A stretch of DNA of 64,000 nucleotides from an uncultured Muribaculaceae bacterium (GTDB taxonomy: Bacteria > Bacteroidota > Bacteroidia > Bacteroidales > Muribaculaceae). The DNA is taken from positions 1-64,000 of the forward strand of contig CALUIB010000004.1 of assembly GCA_944320595.1 (NCBI GenBank). The letters run 5' to 3'. The position numbers and the translations under genes were made by a program. Positions 1 to 9,087 of this stretch are shown here, one piece after another. Each line of letters begins with the position of its first letter. Within the stretch, counting starts at the first letter, position 1. The notes under the pieces are model-generated. The model was not told the DNA's origin. It did not search any database and saw only the letters and a list, made by a program, of their open reading frames with translations.

Positions 1-390
1 TCGATGCGCGTGGGCGACACCGACCGCCTGCGCAGGCTGCTCACCTCCTTCCTCGCCGACATACCCTACGCCATGCGGCGCAAGGAGAACGAGAGGGAGA
101 GGGAGCGGTACTTCCACTACACGTTCTACCTGATATTCCGCCTCGTGAGCGTCTATACGGTATATGCCGAAAAGCAGCTGAGCGAGGGGCGCGTGGACTG
201 CATAGTGGAAACTCCCGACTACGTATATATCTTCGAGTTCAAGCTCGACGGCTCGGCCGACGATGCTCTGGCTCAAATCGAGGAGAAGGGGTACGCACGC
301 CCCTACGCCGCCGACAGCCGAAAGCTATACCGAATTGGCGCAGTGTTCTCCTCGCAGACCGGCACAATTTCAGAGTGGAAAGTAAAGTAA
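1..390 (+). CDS. AAA-ATPase-like / PD-(D/E)XK nuclease protein, C-terminal part (cut by window edge)
   Basis: The frame is open at the left edge, so this is the last ~129 codons of a longer gene. It matches, nearly residue for residue, the C-terminus of the two complete 529-530 aa proteins at 25764-27353 and 27372-28964. The segment holds the PD-(D/E)XK (DUF1703) domain: VDCIVET, then YVYIFEFKLDG carrying the E-x-K motif, then QIEEKGYA. The N-terminal predicted AAA-ATPase half lies outside the window. The stop is only 9 nt before metH, which is unusual company for this accessory family and means metH may be read from a promoter upstream of or inside this gene. The biochemical role of the family is not established. 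A start at position 4 is not real, because the homologous protein continues upstream. Confidence 0.88.
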   Translation, partial: SMRVGDTDRLRRLLTSFLADIPYAMRRKENERERERYFHYTFYLIFRLVSVYTVYAEKQLSEGRVDCIVETPDYVYIFEFKLDGSADDALAQIEEKGYARPYAADSRKLYRIGAVFSSQTGTISEWKVK

Positions 391-399
391 CAGACATCT

Positions 400-3300
400 A
401 TGGAAATTAGCTATAACAGAAGCGAAGGCTTGCTGCAAGCCATGAGCGAACGCATAGTGGTACTCGACGGAGCAATGGGGACCATGATACAAAAGCAAAG
501 GCTTGCCGAGGAGGATTTCAGAGGCGAACAGTTTGCCAATTGGAATTGTACGCTTAAAGGGTGCAACGACATACTTGTGCTGACACGCCCCGACATCATC
601 AAAGAAATACACACGGCATATATCAATGCCGGTGCCGATATTATCGAGACAAATTCGTTTAATGCCAACTCCATATCGCTGGCCGACTATGGCCTTGAAA
701 AATATGTTCGTGAAATAAACCGGGCTGCGGCTCGCTTAGCCCGAACTGCAGCCGATGGGCACAGGTGCTGGGTGGCCGGGAGCGTAGGACCTACCAACCG
801 CAGCCTGTCGATTTCGCCATCGGTCGAAGACCCTGCCGCAAGGAGCATCTCGTGGGATGAACTCGTGGACACATATACCGACCAAATGACGGGGCTTATC
901 GAGGGCGGTGCCGACTTGTTGCTCATAGAAACAATATTCGACACATTAAATGCCAAAGCGGCACTGCTGGCGGCGCAAGCAGCAATGGATGCCACCGGAG
1001 TAAAGGTGCCGGTAATGGTGTCGGCCACACTCACCGAGAGTGGGCGAACTCTTAGCGGACAGACGCTCGAAGCATTCCTTGCATCGATAATACATGCCCA
1101 CCCGGTCTGCGTGAGCCTCAACTGCGGTTTCGGTGCCGCGGGGATGCTCGAATGGGTCTCTCGCCTGTCGGAAATTGCTCCCATTGCCGTAGGAGCCTAT
1201 CCCAATGCCGGGCTGCCAAACGAGATGGGTGAATATGACGAGACTCCCGAACGCATGGCTCGGCACATAAAACCATTCATCGACAGGAGGCTTGTAAACG
1301 TCATAGGCGGCTGCTGCGGCTCCACGCCGCAGCATATAAGTGCCATTGCCGCCATGGCTGCCGCCGGAAAGCCACGGCCTGTTGCCAGCCAACAGTCACA
1401 AAAATTAGTGCTTGCCGGACTTGAACCTGTGGAAGTGGTTCCCGAACGCAATTTCATCAACATCGGCGAGCGATGCAATGTGGCAGGCAGCCGCAAGTTC
1501 CTTAGGCTGATAAACGAGGGGAATTATGACGAGGCCCTGTCGATTGCCCGCAGGCAGGTGGAAAACGGGGCACAAATCATCGACGTAAACATGGACGACG
1601 CAATGCTCGATGCCCGCAAGGAGATGATGCATTTCTTGCGGCTGGCGGCATCCGACCCCGATGTGGCACGTGTGCCGGTTATGATTGATTCCTCGAAGTG
1701 GGAAGTGATTGAATCTGGTCTCAAAGAATTGCAAGGCAAGGGAATAGTGAACTCCATCAGTCTGAAGGACGGCGAAGTAAAATTCCTGGAGAAAGCAAAA
1801 TATATTAAAAACATAGGAGCGGCAATGGTGGTCATGGCCTTCGACGAACAGGGTCAGGCCACGACGTTTGACCGCCGTGTGGAGATTTGCAGCCGCGCAT
1901 ACCGCTTGCTGACCGATGTTGCTGGCATCCCCCCCACCGACATAATATTCGACCCCAATGTGCTTGCCATTGCCACTGGCATAGAGGAGCATAATGATTA
2001 TGCCGCCGATTTCCTGAAAGCGGTGGAATGGATAAAGGCCAATCTGCCGAGTGCAAAAGTGAGCGGTGGGGTGAGCAACTTGTCATTCTCGTTCCGTGGC
2101 AACAATTACGTGCGCGAGGCCATGCACTCAGTGTTCCTGTACCACGCCATAGCCCGGGGACTCGATATGGCAATAGTGAATGCGGCGGCAATGATTCCAT
2201 ACGACGACATCCCACAAGAGCTGCGCTCGGCCATCGAAGATGTGATATTCAACCGTTTGAGCGATGCCACCGACAAGCTGATAAACCTCGCCGCCGAAAT
2301 AAAGGAACAACAAAGCGGCAATGGCAGCAAGCCGACGGAACCAGAGACCAACAACTTAACGGCAACGCAACGGCTTGAACGAATGATAGTGCGCGGCTCA
2401 ACCGATGACATCGATACCGTGACCGGAGCCGCAATGGCCGAGGCCGGGTCAGCACTTGGCGTAATCGACGGCCCGCTGATGCATGGTATGGACACCGTAG
2501 GCAACCTGTTCGGACAAGGGAAAATGTTCCTGCCGCAGGTGGTGAAAAGCGCACGTGCCATGAAGCAGGCCGTGGCGTGGCTCAACCCCTATATCGAGGC
2601 CGAGCGTTCCACTGGCAGCGGAGGCAAGGCGGGGTGCATGGTGATTGCCACCGTGAAAGGCGACGTACACGACATTGGAAAAAACATAGTGTCGATAGTG
2701 ATGCGGTGCAACGGCTACGAAGTTATCGACCTTGGCGTGATGGCACCGGGCGAAGAGATTGTAAAGGCTACCATCGAGCACAACGCCGACATTGTGGCAC
2801 TTAGCGGACTGATAACGCCTTCGCTCGACGAGATGTGCCGCGTGGCTCGGCTCATGCAGCAGCAAGGGCTGGAAATTCCGCTTATGGTAGGCGGCGCAAC
2901 CACGTCGGAATTGCACACTGCCGTGAAAATCGCGCCCGAATATCACGGAGCGGTGGTTCACACGCGCGATGCCGCGGCAATGCCGGTAGTGGCAGGCCGA
3001 TTGCTTGCCGCCGACCACAACGAGTATATCAGCCGACTTAAAACTGCGCAGGCCGAACTCAGGCAGCAATATGAGTCGGGCAAAGACCTAATGCCGCTCG
3101 CCGAGGCACGCAACCGCCGATTAAAGCTCCCGTTTGCTCCCGTAAAGCCAGCCAAAATGGGCATTACCGACCTATGCATCACGGTTGCCGATGCCGCAAA
3201 ATTCATCAATTGGAAACCATTCTTCAAGGCATGGCAACTTACTGGCAAAAATGCCGAGGACGAGGCCACAAAATTACGGCACGATGCCGAAGAAATGATT

Positions 3301-3951
3301 GAAATGCTCACCCACAAAGCAGGTGACAGCATAAAAGCCCGCATCGGGCTGTGGACTGCGGCGCAAGAGGGAGATGACATAGTGATCAATGGCGGACATG
3401 CGCGGATTGCCACCCTGCGCCAGCAGCACATCGACGGCGGAGGCAACTGCACACTGTCGCTGTCCGACTTCATTTCGCCGCAAGGCGATTACGTTGCCAC
3501 ATTCGCCGTTACTGCCGGTTGCGCAATAGAGCAAATCATAGGACAATACCGTGACACGGGTGATGATTATCATGCACTGCTGCTGCGCACTGTGGCCGAC
3601 CGACTGGCCGAGGCTGCCACCGAGCTTACACACCGCCTCGTGGCAAGCAAGTATTGGGGGTACGGCAACAACGGGCAACACCCCATCGGCATACGTCCGG
3701 CAATAGGATATCCGTCGCTGCCCGACCAAAGCCTGATATTCGACATCGACCGCCTCATGCCGCTCTCTCCCACCGGGATAAGCCTCACCGAAAACGGCGC
3801 AATGTCACCGGCAGCCAGCACCTGTGGGCTGATTATTACCCACCCACAAAGCCGCTACTTCGTGATAGGAGCCATAGGCGATGACCAGCGGAGCGACTAT
3901 GCCGCTCGCCGCGGCCTGTCACCCAGCGACCTCGCAAAATGGCTGCGTTAA
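400..3951 (+). CDS. metH: Cobalamin-dependent methionine synthase MetH
   Basis: Transfers a methyl group from methyltetrahydrofolate to homocysteine through cob(I)alamin in the cytoplasm. At 1183 aa it is close to the E. coli enzyme (1227 aa), and all four modules are present in order. The homocysteine domain (about 1-330) has LDGAMGTMI and zinc ligands in VSLNCGFG and GGCCGST. The pterin-binding domain (about 355-620) has INIGERCNVAGS and IDVNMDDAM. The B12 cap and B12 domain (about 660-900) has DVHDIGKN, whose His is the lower cobalt ligand. The C-terminal AdoMet reactivation domain (about 930-1183) has RPAIGYPSLPD. It starts 9 nt after the preceding ATPase/nuclease gene. No cobalamin riboswitch is visible in the 390 nt upstream that can be seen. 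Confidence 0.97.
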   Translation: MEISYNRSEGLLQAMSERIVVLDGAMGTMIQKQRLAEEDFRGEQFANWNCTLKGCNDILVLTRPDIIKEIHTAYINAGADIIETNSFNANSISLADYGLEKYVREINRAAARLARTAADGHRCWVAGSVGPTNRSLSISPSVEDPAARSISWDELVDTYTDQMTGLIEGGADLLLIETIFDTLNAKAALLAAQAAMDATGVKVPVMVSATLTESGRTLSGQTLEAFLASIIHAHPVCVSLNCGFGAAGMLEWVSRLSEIAPIAVGAYPNAGLPNEMGEYDETPERMARHIKPFIDRRLVNVIGGCCGSTPQHISAIAAMAAAGKPRPVASQQSQKLVLAGLEPVEVVPERNFINIGERCNVAGSRKFLRLINEGNYDEALSIARRQVENGAQIIDVNMDDAMLDARKEMMHFLRLAASDPDVARVPVMIDSSKWEVIESGLKELQGKGIVNSISLKDGEVKFLEKAKYIKNIGAAMVVMAFDEQGQATTFDRRVEICSRAYRLLTDVAGIPPTDIIFDPNVLAIATGIEEHNDYAADFLKAVEWIKANLPSAKVSGGVSNLSFSFRGNNYVREAMHSVFLYHAIARGLDMAIVNAAAMIPYDDIPQELRSAIEDVIFNRLSDATDKLINLAAEIKEQQSGNGSKPTEPETNNLTATQRLERMIVRGSTDDIDTVTGAAMAEAGSALGVIDGPLMHGMDTVGNLFGQGKMFLPQVVKSARAMKQAVAWLNPYIEAERSTGSGGKAGCMVIATVKGDVHDIGKNIVSIVMRCNGYEVIDLGVMAPGEEIVKATIEHNADIVALSGLITPSLDEMCRVARLMQQQGLEIPLMVGGATTSELHTAVKIAPEYHGAVVHTRDAAAMPVVAGRLLAADHNEYISRLKTAQAELRQQYESGKDLMPLAEARNRRLKLPFAPVKPAKMGITDLCITVADAAKFINWKPFFKAWQLTGKNAEDEATKLRHDAEEMIEMLTHKAGDSIKARIGLWTAAQEGDDIVINGGHARIATLRQQHIDGGGNCTLSLSDFISPQGDYVATFAVTAGCAIEQIIGQYRDTGDDYHALLLRTVADRLAEAATELTHRLVASKYWGYGNNGQHPIGIRPAIGYPSLPDQSLIFDIDRLMPLSPTGISLTENGAMSPAASTCGLIITHPQSRYFVIGAIGDDQRSDYAARRGLSPSDLAKWLR

Positions 3952-3996
3952 GTGAAATGTAGGCGCATCACATCTTGGCTGACAGCAATACTATTG

Positions 3997-4689
3997 TCAT
4001 GAGCCGCCGAGTTCAAGTTGGTTTCTCACCAAGTTGTAATATGCGCCCCGGCGTGCCACCAATTGCCAGTGGTTGCCCGTTTCGGCCACCCGTCCGTAAT
4101 CGAGCACTATTATTTGGTCGGCATCGCGCACGGTGCTTAGCCTGTGGGCAACGACGACAACCGTCCGCCCACGATAAAATTGCGCCAAGTTGCCCACTAT
4201 CTTGCGTTCATTCTCGGCATCGAGCGAGTTGGTAGCCTCGTCAAGGAATATGTAACCTGGATTTTTGTAAACGGCACGGGCTATGAGGATGCGTTGTTTC
4301 TGCCCCTGGCTCAGCCCCATCCCGTCGCTGCCTATCTGCGTGTCATACTTCAACGGCAAGTCAGTAATAAAATCTTTGATACAAGCTATCCGGGCAGCCT
4401 CGACGAGGCGTTCGGGGTCGATTTCCCCGTCGCCGACGGCTATGTTCCGGGCAATCGACTCCGAGAATATCACGCCGTCCTGCATCACCACCCCACATTG
4501 CCGCCGCCACCATTTCAAGTCGTAATCGGCTATGTCGGTGCCACTGATTGATATTTTTCCGCCAGTTACATTATAATAGCCCAACAATAATTTGATAAGC
4601 GTGGTTTTACCACTGCCCGATGCTCCCACTATAGCCGTCACCTTCCCCTGCAGTATGGCGAACGAAACGCCGTCTATCGTCTTGGCCAT
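3997..4689 (-). pseudogene. Beheaded ABC transporter: nucleotide-binding domain only
   Basis: The 230-residue product is the ATPase domain of a bacteriocin/peptide exporter-type ABC protein (HlyB/PCAT-like). It has Walker A GASGSGKTT, a Q-loop in VVMQDGVIF, the signature LSQGQKQR, Walker B YIFLDEATNSLD and the switch His in VVVVAHRLS. Family members are normally about 700 aa, with a C39 peptidase and/or six membrane helices before this domain; those are absent. The frame stays open upstream of the ATG to about 4745 and reads FKYDCHT, resembling the strand just before an NBD. The gene therefore seems to have lost its 5' two-thirds by deletion, with the next gene's terminator now abutting it. 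A free-standing NBD is possible but no partner permease is nearby. Confidence 0.75.
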
Positions 4690-4739
4690 AGTGTGGCAAT
4701 CATATTTAAAATTATTGCTGTCCGATAAAAATTTTGCAA

Positions 4740-4780
4740 ACGAATAAAAATAGGGCTGACTTCATTTGCGAGGTCAGCCC
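4740..4780 (-). terminator. Intrinsic terminator after the outer-membrane barrel gene
   Basis: GGGCTGAC (4753-4760) pairs with GTCAGCCC (4773-4780) around a 12-nt loop. Read on the minus strand the stem is followed by TATTTTTATT. It lies about 70 nt past the stop of the 4852-7002 gene. Confidence 0.75.
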
Positions 4781-4851
4781 ATTTTCGTTAGATTTCTGTC
4801 GCCAAACAAAATCAATCCAACTAAACATTAGGATTGCTATTTTTGATTAGT

Positions 4852-7002
4852 TTACATCAGGCCGCGATCTTTCTGTTGCTGTTCCTTGGTGACGTTGAAA
4901 TTGTCGCGCAGGGCATTTTGGCGGAACTTGCCAGTGCTGAAACGGAATTGCAGGCGCAGCAGTATCATGTTGTCGTAGGTTTTGAGGTTGAGCGACTGCA
5001 TCGAGCGGTAGAACGGCGTTTCCACGCAGCTGCGCTGACGGGTGCGTATGCCCAGGTGCAGCGGAGGCATATATATTAAGGAGGCCACGAGGCGGTTCTT
5101 GAAAAATGCCTTTTGGGCGACAACCTGCCACATGTCCTGCCCGTAGTCGCTCCACCCTTGCAGCCCCGGGGTGCGTTCCATCCCTCGGGAATATATTGCC
5201 GAGAACTGCATTTGCCACGGATTAAGCCAATAGTCGAGCTGGCTCACCATACCGAAGTTCGTGAAACTGCGTGAAATGCCACCGAGTCTTATTTTGTCGA
5301 ATCCTACCTGCAACGAGTTGCTCCAATTGACATATTCCGAAATTTTCCAGTCGTAGCCAGCCAATGCCTTGAAACTGTGGTAACGGGCATTGGTGAAAGA
5401 GGACAGGAACTTGTCGTTGCCAAGCGGGGCGTACCATTCCGACATGAAGTCGCGAGTGGTGCTGTATTGCACCTGGGCATAGAACTTGCTGGCGCTGACG
5501 GAAAGCGTCACCGAGTGCGTGCGGGCCGGGGCGAGCAGCGGATTGCCGGTGAATCGCATCATGCTGTCGATGTCGTAGCCTGCCGTCGAGAGCTGGTATT
5601 GCATGGGATACTCAATCTGTGCCTTGTAATCGGCCATGAGCTGCACCTTCTGCGACGGCATATACGACAGGGTTACCTGCGGCAGCCAGTTCCAGTACCC
5701 CTTGTCGATGCCGCCGAGGCCGGTGCGGCTGATGTATTCCACACCGCTGCCCACGTGCAACATCAGCTTTTGGCTCGCCATATAGTCATAATACACGTAT
5801 GCGTTGTGCCGGCCGTCGGTGCTTTGCGACAGCAGACGGTCGTCGGCCTTCAGCCGCGAGTCATACCTGTTCCATGTGCCTATGTAGCCCACATTGAGCC
5901 ACATATTGTCGTTGATGGCGTATGTGAGGTCGAAGTTGCCGCTAAGGTAGTCGCGTGTGTTGCGGTAAAGGTTCTTGCTCGAATAGCCGCCAAGCAGCGT
6001 GTAACTGTTAATGGCATCGGCATCAAGGCGGTTATAACCTATGGAGGCATAAATGTTCCATTTTTCACCGAACTTGCCGCGATAAATCATCGCGCCGGTA
6101 ATGTTGTCCTGCTTTTGGTCGTTCACCGATGCCTCGCTGCTGATTTGCTCCCTGCCATCGGCATCAGTTGCGTGTATGCGGTTTTCTACGGTGCGACCGA
6201 TGTCGAGGTTTTCATAGTTTGCGCGGAACGACAGTGTCTGCTCCGGCTTGATGTGCCAGTCAAGCCCGGCAAAGGCCGCATGGGTGCGGTTACGGTTGTG
6301 GTCGTTGGGGTTCTTCTCGGTGTATTCGTCGGTAAATATATCGGCAATGCCGGTATATGACTTGCTGTAAGATAGCGGATAGTTCCAGTTGATTTCCCCG
6401 AACGCATACCCCACATTGAAGTCCACCTTGTCGCCAGAGTACATGTACATCGCCTGCGGCTGCTCGTTGGCCACCACGTCGTCGCCGTTGTTGTCGCCCG
6501 CCGACACCATCATGAAGTTGCCCACGTATATGTCATGCCCACGGTATTCTGGTTTCAGCTTTATGTCTATCACGTATCGGTAGCCTGCCGCGGTGTATCT
6601 TGCCGGGGGAACGTATGTCACCTCCACCTTGTCGATGCGGTCGGGGGAGAGTGCCTTTAGATAGCCGTCGGGCATCTGGTTTCCGTTGACCTGTATCAGC
6701 ACCTTCGAGTCGTTGCGCACGGTTATCGCGTCGCTGACGAAGTTGTAGTCCACCCCAGGCAGCCGTCCGAGCATTTGCAGGGTCCCGTCAACGCCGCGTT
6801 TCATCTCCTCTGTCACCCTGTAGGTGTCGCCACTGGCAGTGTGCTCCACCAGTGCCCCTTTCACCACAAGCTCGTCAAGCTCCACGTTGCGCATGGCCGC
6901 CGAGTCCTGCCGCACGGCCGCGGTGTCGCCGGGCAACTCCTGTGCCATAGCTGCGAATGCCATTGGACACGCTATTACTAATGCCAACCAAAAAGTTTTC
7001 AT
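4852..7002 (-). CDS. Outer-membrane beta-barrel protein, TonB-receptor-like (PF14905 type)
   Basis: 716 aa. The signal peptide MKTFWLALVIACPMAFAAMA is followed by a plug-like region (about 45-150) with LDELVVKG, LGRLPGVDY and VLIQVNGNQMPDGYL. The rest is aromatic-rich alternating strands typical of a TonB-dependent-receptor barrel of the outer-membrane beta-barrel 3 family. The usual N-terminal carboxypeptidase-like domain is missing, so the protein is on the short side for this group. It probably takes up or binds a small ligand or peptide; the substrate cannot be told from sequence. An AraC regulator sits 171 nt upstream on the same strand and may control it. No TAnnTTTG box was found in the gap. 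Confidence 0.82.
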   Translation of the reverse strand: MKTFWLALVIACPMAFAAMAQELPGDTAAVRQDSAAMRNVELDELVVKGALVEHTASGDTYRVTEEMKRGVDGTLQMLGRLPGVDYNFVSDAITVRNDSKVLIQVNGNQMPDGYLKALSPDRIDKVEVTYVPPARYTAAGYRYVIDIKLKPEYRGHDIYVGNFMMVSAGDNNGDDVVANEQPQAMYMYSGDKVDFNVGYAFGEINWNYPLSYSKSYTGIADIFTDEYTEKNPNDHNRNRTHAAFAGLDWHIKPEQTLSFRANYENLDIGRTVENRIHATDADGREQISSEASVNDQKQDNITGAMIYRGKFGEKWNIYASIGYNRLDADAINSYTLLGGYSSKNLYRNTRDYLSGNFDLTYAINDNMWLNVGYIGTWNRYDSRLKADDRLLSQSTDGRHNAYVYYDYMASQKLMLHVGSGVEYISRTGLGGIDKGYWNWLPQVTLSYMPSQKVQLMADYKAQIEYPMQYQLSTAGYDIDSMMRFTGNPLLAPARTHSVTLSVSASKFYAQVQYSTTRDFMSEWYAPLGNDKFLSSFTNARYHSFKALAGYDWKISEYVNWSNSLQVGFDKIRLGGISRSFTNFGMVSQLDYWLNPWQMQFSAIYSRGMERTPGLQGWSDYGQDMWQVVAQKAFFKNRLVASLIYMPPLHLGIRTRQRSCVETPFYRSMQSLNLKTYDNMILLRLQFRFSTGKFRQNALRDNFNVTKEQQQKDRGLM

Positions 7003-7173
7003 GAGGTAAATTGGTTAAATTGGTTAAACTTTTTAGGTTTTGTCTAAAAGATGTTTTTCAAAAGTAATCAATATTTTTATATTATCATTTTTTTGCGGCA
7101 AAAAGTACGAATAAATGAATTTGCCGCAATGCGTGAAAAACGCATTGCGGCAAAGCCTTGGCTAATGCGGCGG

Positions 7174-8016
7174 TCAGCGGGAGCGGCGGTAGGCTATGGG
7201 CGACATCCCTGTAGCCTTCTTGAAGAACTTTCCGAGGCTCGACTGGTCGCAAAAGTTATAGTCGTATGCGATGCGCTGCACCGAGTTGCCCGATATTAGC
7301 AGCTCGCGCTTTATCAGCGTCACGATAAACTGAGTGATAATCTCCTTTGCAGTGAACCGTGCCTTGCGGCGCGAAATCTCGTTTAGATACTTGGGGGTGA
7401 TGTGCAGCTTGTCGGCATAGAACGCCACATCGTGGTGTGTGCGGCAGTTCTCTTTTATCAAGGCAAGGAACTGGCGGAAATAGTTGTCGGCCGAAGTGTA
7501 AGTGGCGTTGTGCGGCGGCGCACTGAGCGTCAGCCGCAGGCGTATGTCGTAGATTATGATGAACAGGCAGTGGATGGTGCCATACACGAAATCCTTCTTG
7601 TGAGCCGAGGGGGGCAGCTGAGCGAAGATGCGCAGGTTGGCAAGAATATTGTGCATGAGCGCAAGCTCGCCGCTGTCGGTGATGGTGAAACTCGGGTTGC
7701 GGTAGATGACGTTGAACATCTCAGTCTCCAAGCCTATGAATGACGACATCGAGGTCTCCTGCGAGGTTTGCAGCATGGTGGCCGAGAAATCGTCAGTCAC
7801 GTGCTTGACACGGATTATCATTGCCGGCGGTACCAGCACACAGGTGTCGGGCGCGACCGTGTATTCGAGCATATTAATCTCGATGACGGCTCTGCCGCTG
7901 TTGCAGACAAGCACCGAGCTGTACCGGGCCATCGATTCTATCTGCTCGGCCGAGGTGCAGTCGCTCACAGCATATCCGTTAGCCGCGATTAGTTGGTCGG
8001 TATTTTGGTCTTCCAT
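7174..8016 (-). CDS. AraC-family transcriptional regulator
   Basis: 280 aa. An N-terminal cupin-like ligand domain (about 1-150) is followed by a C-terminal AraC/XylS double helix-turn-helix (about 180-278), with FYADKLHITPKYLNEISRR as the first HTH and VQRIAYDYNFCDQSSLGKFF as the second, ending GMSPIAYRR. The second-HTH phrase followed by GMSP.AYR is the hallmark of the family. The gene lies upstream of and co-directional with the outer-membrane barrel gene, a natural target. It has its own promoter box at 8054-8061. Confidence 0.92.
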   Translation of the reverse strand: MEDQNTDQLIAANGYAVSDCTSAEQIESMARYSSVLVCNSGRAVIEINMLEYTVAPDTCVLVPPAMIIRVKHVTDDFSATMLQTSQETSMSSFIGLETEMFNVIYRNPSFTITDSGELALMHNILANLRIFAQLPPSAHKKDFVYGTIHCLFIIIYDIRLRLTLSAPPHNATYTSADNYFRQFLALIKENCRTHHDVAFYADKLHITPKYLNEISRRKARFTAKEIITQFIVTLIKRELLISGNSVQRIAYDYNFCDQSSLGKFFKKATGMSPIAYRRSR

Positions 8017-8053
8017 TTTAGCCTGTGGTTACTGGAATTTAACAATAGTGGTG

Positions 8054-8061
8054 CAAATATA
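8054..8061 (-). promoter_or_regulatory. -7 box TATATTTG for the AraC regulator
   Basis: Minus-strand TATATTTG matches the Bacteroidetes TAnnTTTG element 38 nt before the start codon. No clear -33 TTTG at the right distance. Confidence 0.55.
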
Positions 8062-8303
8062 ACCATTTTCCTGTAAATATTTCGGCACGGCGGCAATATT
8101 TTCGCAAATATCCACCACTTGTTACTCCGTTTAAAAGTGTGTATGTATGACAGGAATGCACAGGAACTGGCATACTGAAAAGTTCCTTATTGAAGAAAGT
8201 TGGCAATAGACTCAAGCACACGACGCATATATCGTCTCCTCACAGCAGCCGCATGTCGCATTTTCTTGCCACTGCCACCAGTCTAATCTCCGTAGTGGGT
8301 TGC

Positions 8304-8390
8304 GGAGTGAGGGGGATTCGAACCCCCGATGCGCTTTTGACGCATACACGCTTTCCAGGCGTGCCTCTTCAGCCACTCGAGCATCACTCC
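8304..8390 (-). tRNA. tRNA-Ser(GGA)
   Basis: 87 nt read on the minus strand. The acceptor arm GGAGTGA pairs with TCACTCC. There is a long variable arm typical of class II tRNA-Ser, a T-arm GGGGGTTCGAATCCCCC, and an anticodon stem CACGC/GCGTG around loop CTGGAAA with anticodon GGA (plus-strand 8354-8356). It reads UCC and UCU codons. The 3' CCA is not encoded. A full promoter lies about 30 nt upstream. Confidence 0.97.
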
Positions 8391-8419
8391 TTTTCAGTCT
8401 TTGCACTGAATTAGGCGCA

Positions 8420-8450
8420 CAAAGATAGCAACTTGCCCCGAAAGGGCAAA
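8420..8450 (-). promoter_or_regulatory. Promoter of tRNA-Ser
   Basis: Minus-strand TTTG (8447-8450), 19 nt, then TATCTTTG (8420-8427). Both elements and the spacing match the Bacteroidetes primary sigma consensus. Expected start of transcription is near 8413, about 23 nt before the mature tRNA. A small GC stem (TTGCCC/GGGCAA) overlaps the -33 element. Confidence 0.85.
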
Positions 8451-8523
8451 ATTATATCCCCGAAAAATCCACAAAAATATATAGGCCTCCGCGCTAAGCC
8501 GATGCCAATCACCGAGATGCATT

Positions 8524-9066
8524 TCAGTTCTGCGCCACGAGCCCGCAATAGCCCGAAGTGGCTATTGGATGCCAGCCCGAAGTCCAATCGGTAATCGGTA
8601 CACCTGCGGGTGAATAGATGCGGAAGATGCATTCACTGTCGCTATCGGGATGCGGCGCGGCCAGCGATGCCAGCACCGCAATGTTCCCTTTGGGCGTAAG
8701 TTCTATCCCGAAGTCAAGCCACAGGTCACGCAACTCATGGCTGTAATACCCGAAATAGTCAAGGCTTAATCTGCCGAGGGTCGCTTTATCCAAAAACAGC
8801 TTGATGCTCACACGGGCACACCCTCCAAACAGCTTTGCCATGGCACACCGCTCCTCCCACGTGGTAGGCCGCAACTCGCATACGCTGCAACATTCCGATG
8901 CCGACATTTCCCACCGCCCCCGGAACCTCGCATTGAAGTAGCTTGCGGCCATGTCGGGCGTGCCTTGGGTGGCAAAAAAGCCTACCCAGTCCTCGCCTTC
9001 AAATATGGTGCACTGCACCGAACCTTCCACATACTCGCTCCACTTCATCGATACTTCTTGTGCCAT
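8524..9066 (-). CDS. Conserved-looking hypothetical protein
   Basis: 180 aa, no family recognised. It is soluble, with no signal peptide or membrane segment, Trp/Cys-rich (SECCSVCELRP, CARVSIKLFL) and predicted mixed alpha/beta. It starts 21 nt after mgtE on the same strand, so it is probably co-transcribed. A second in-frame ATG lies at residue 7 (MKWSEYVEG). Codon use resembles its neighbours. Coding status rests on length, tight spacing and the lack of a better frame; function unknown. Confidence 0.7.
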   Translation of the reverse strand: MAQEVSMKWSEYVEGSVQCTIFEGEDWVGFFATQGTPDMAASYFNARFRGRWEMSASECCSVCELRPTTWEERCAMAKLFGGCARVSIKLFLDKATLGRLSLDYFGYYSHELRDLWLDFGIELTPKGNIAVLASLAAPHPDSDSECIFRIYSPAGVPITDWTSGWHPIATSGYCGLVAQN

Positions 9067-9087
9067 GTGGATTTTGGGTTTATGAAG

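Noticed and set aside
391-399. Cobalamin riboswitch upstream of metH
   Set aside because: Only 9 nt separate metH from the preceding gene, and no B12-box-like sequence is visible in the available upstream 390 nt.
8190-8414. Plus-strand frame reading VRGIRTPDALLTHTRFPG
   Set aside because: This is the well-known false protein produced by translating across the complement of a tRNA-Ser gene; the tRNA at 8304-8390 explains it.
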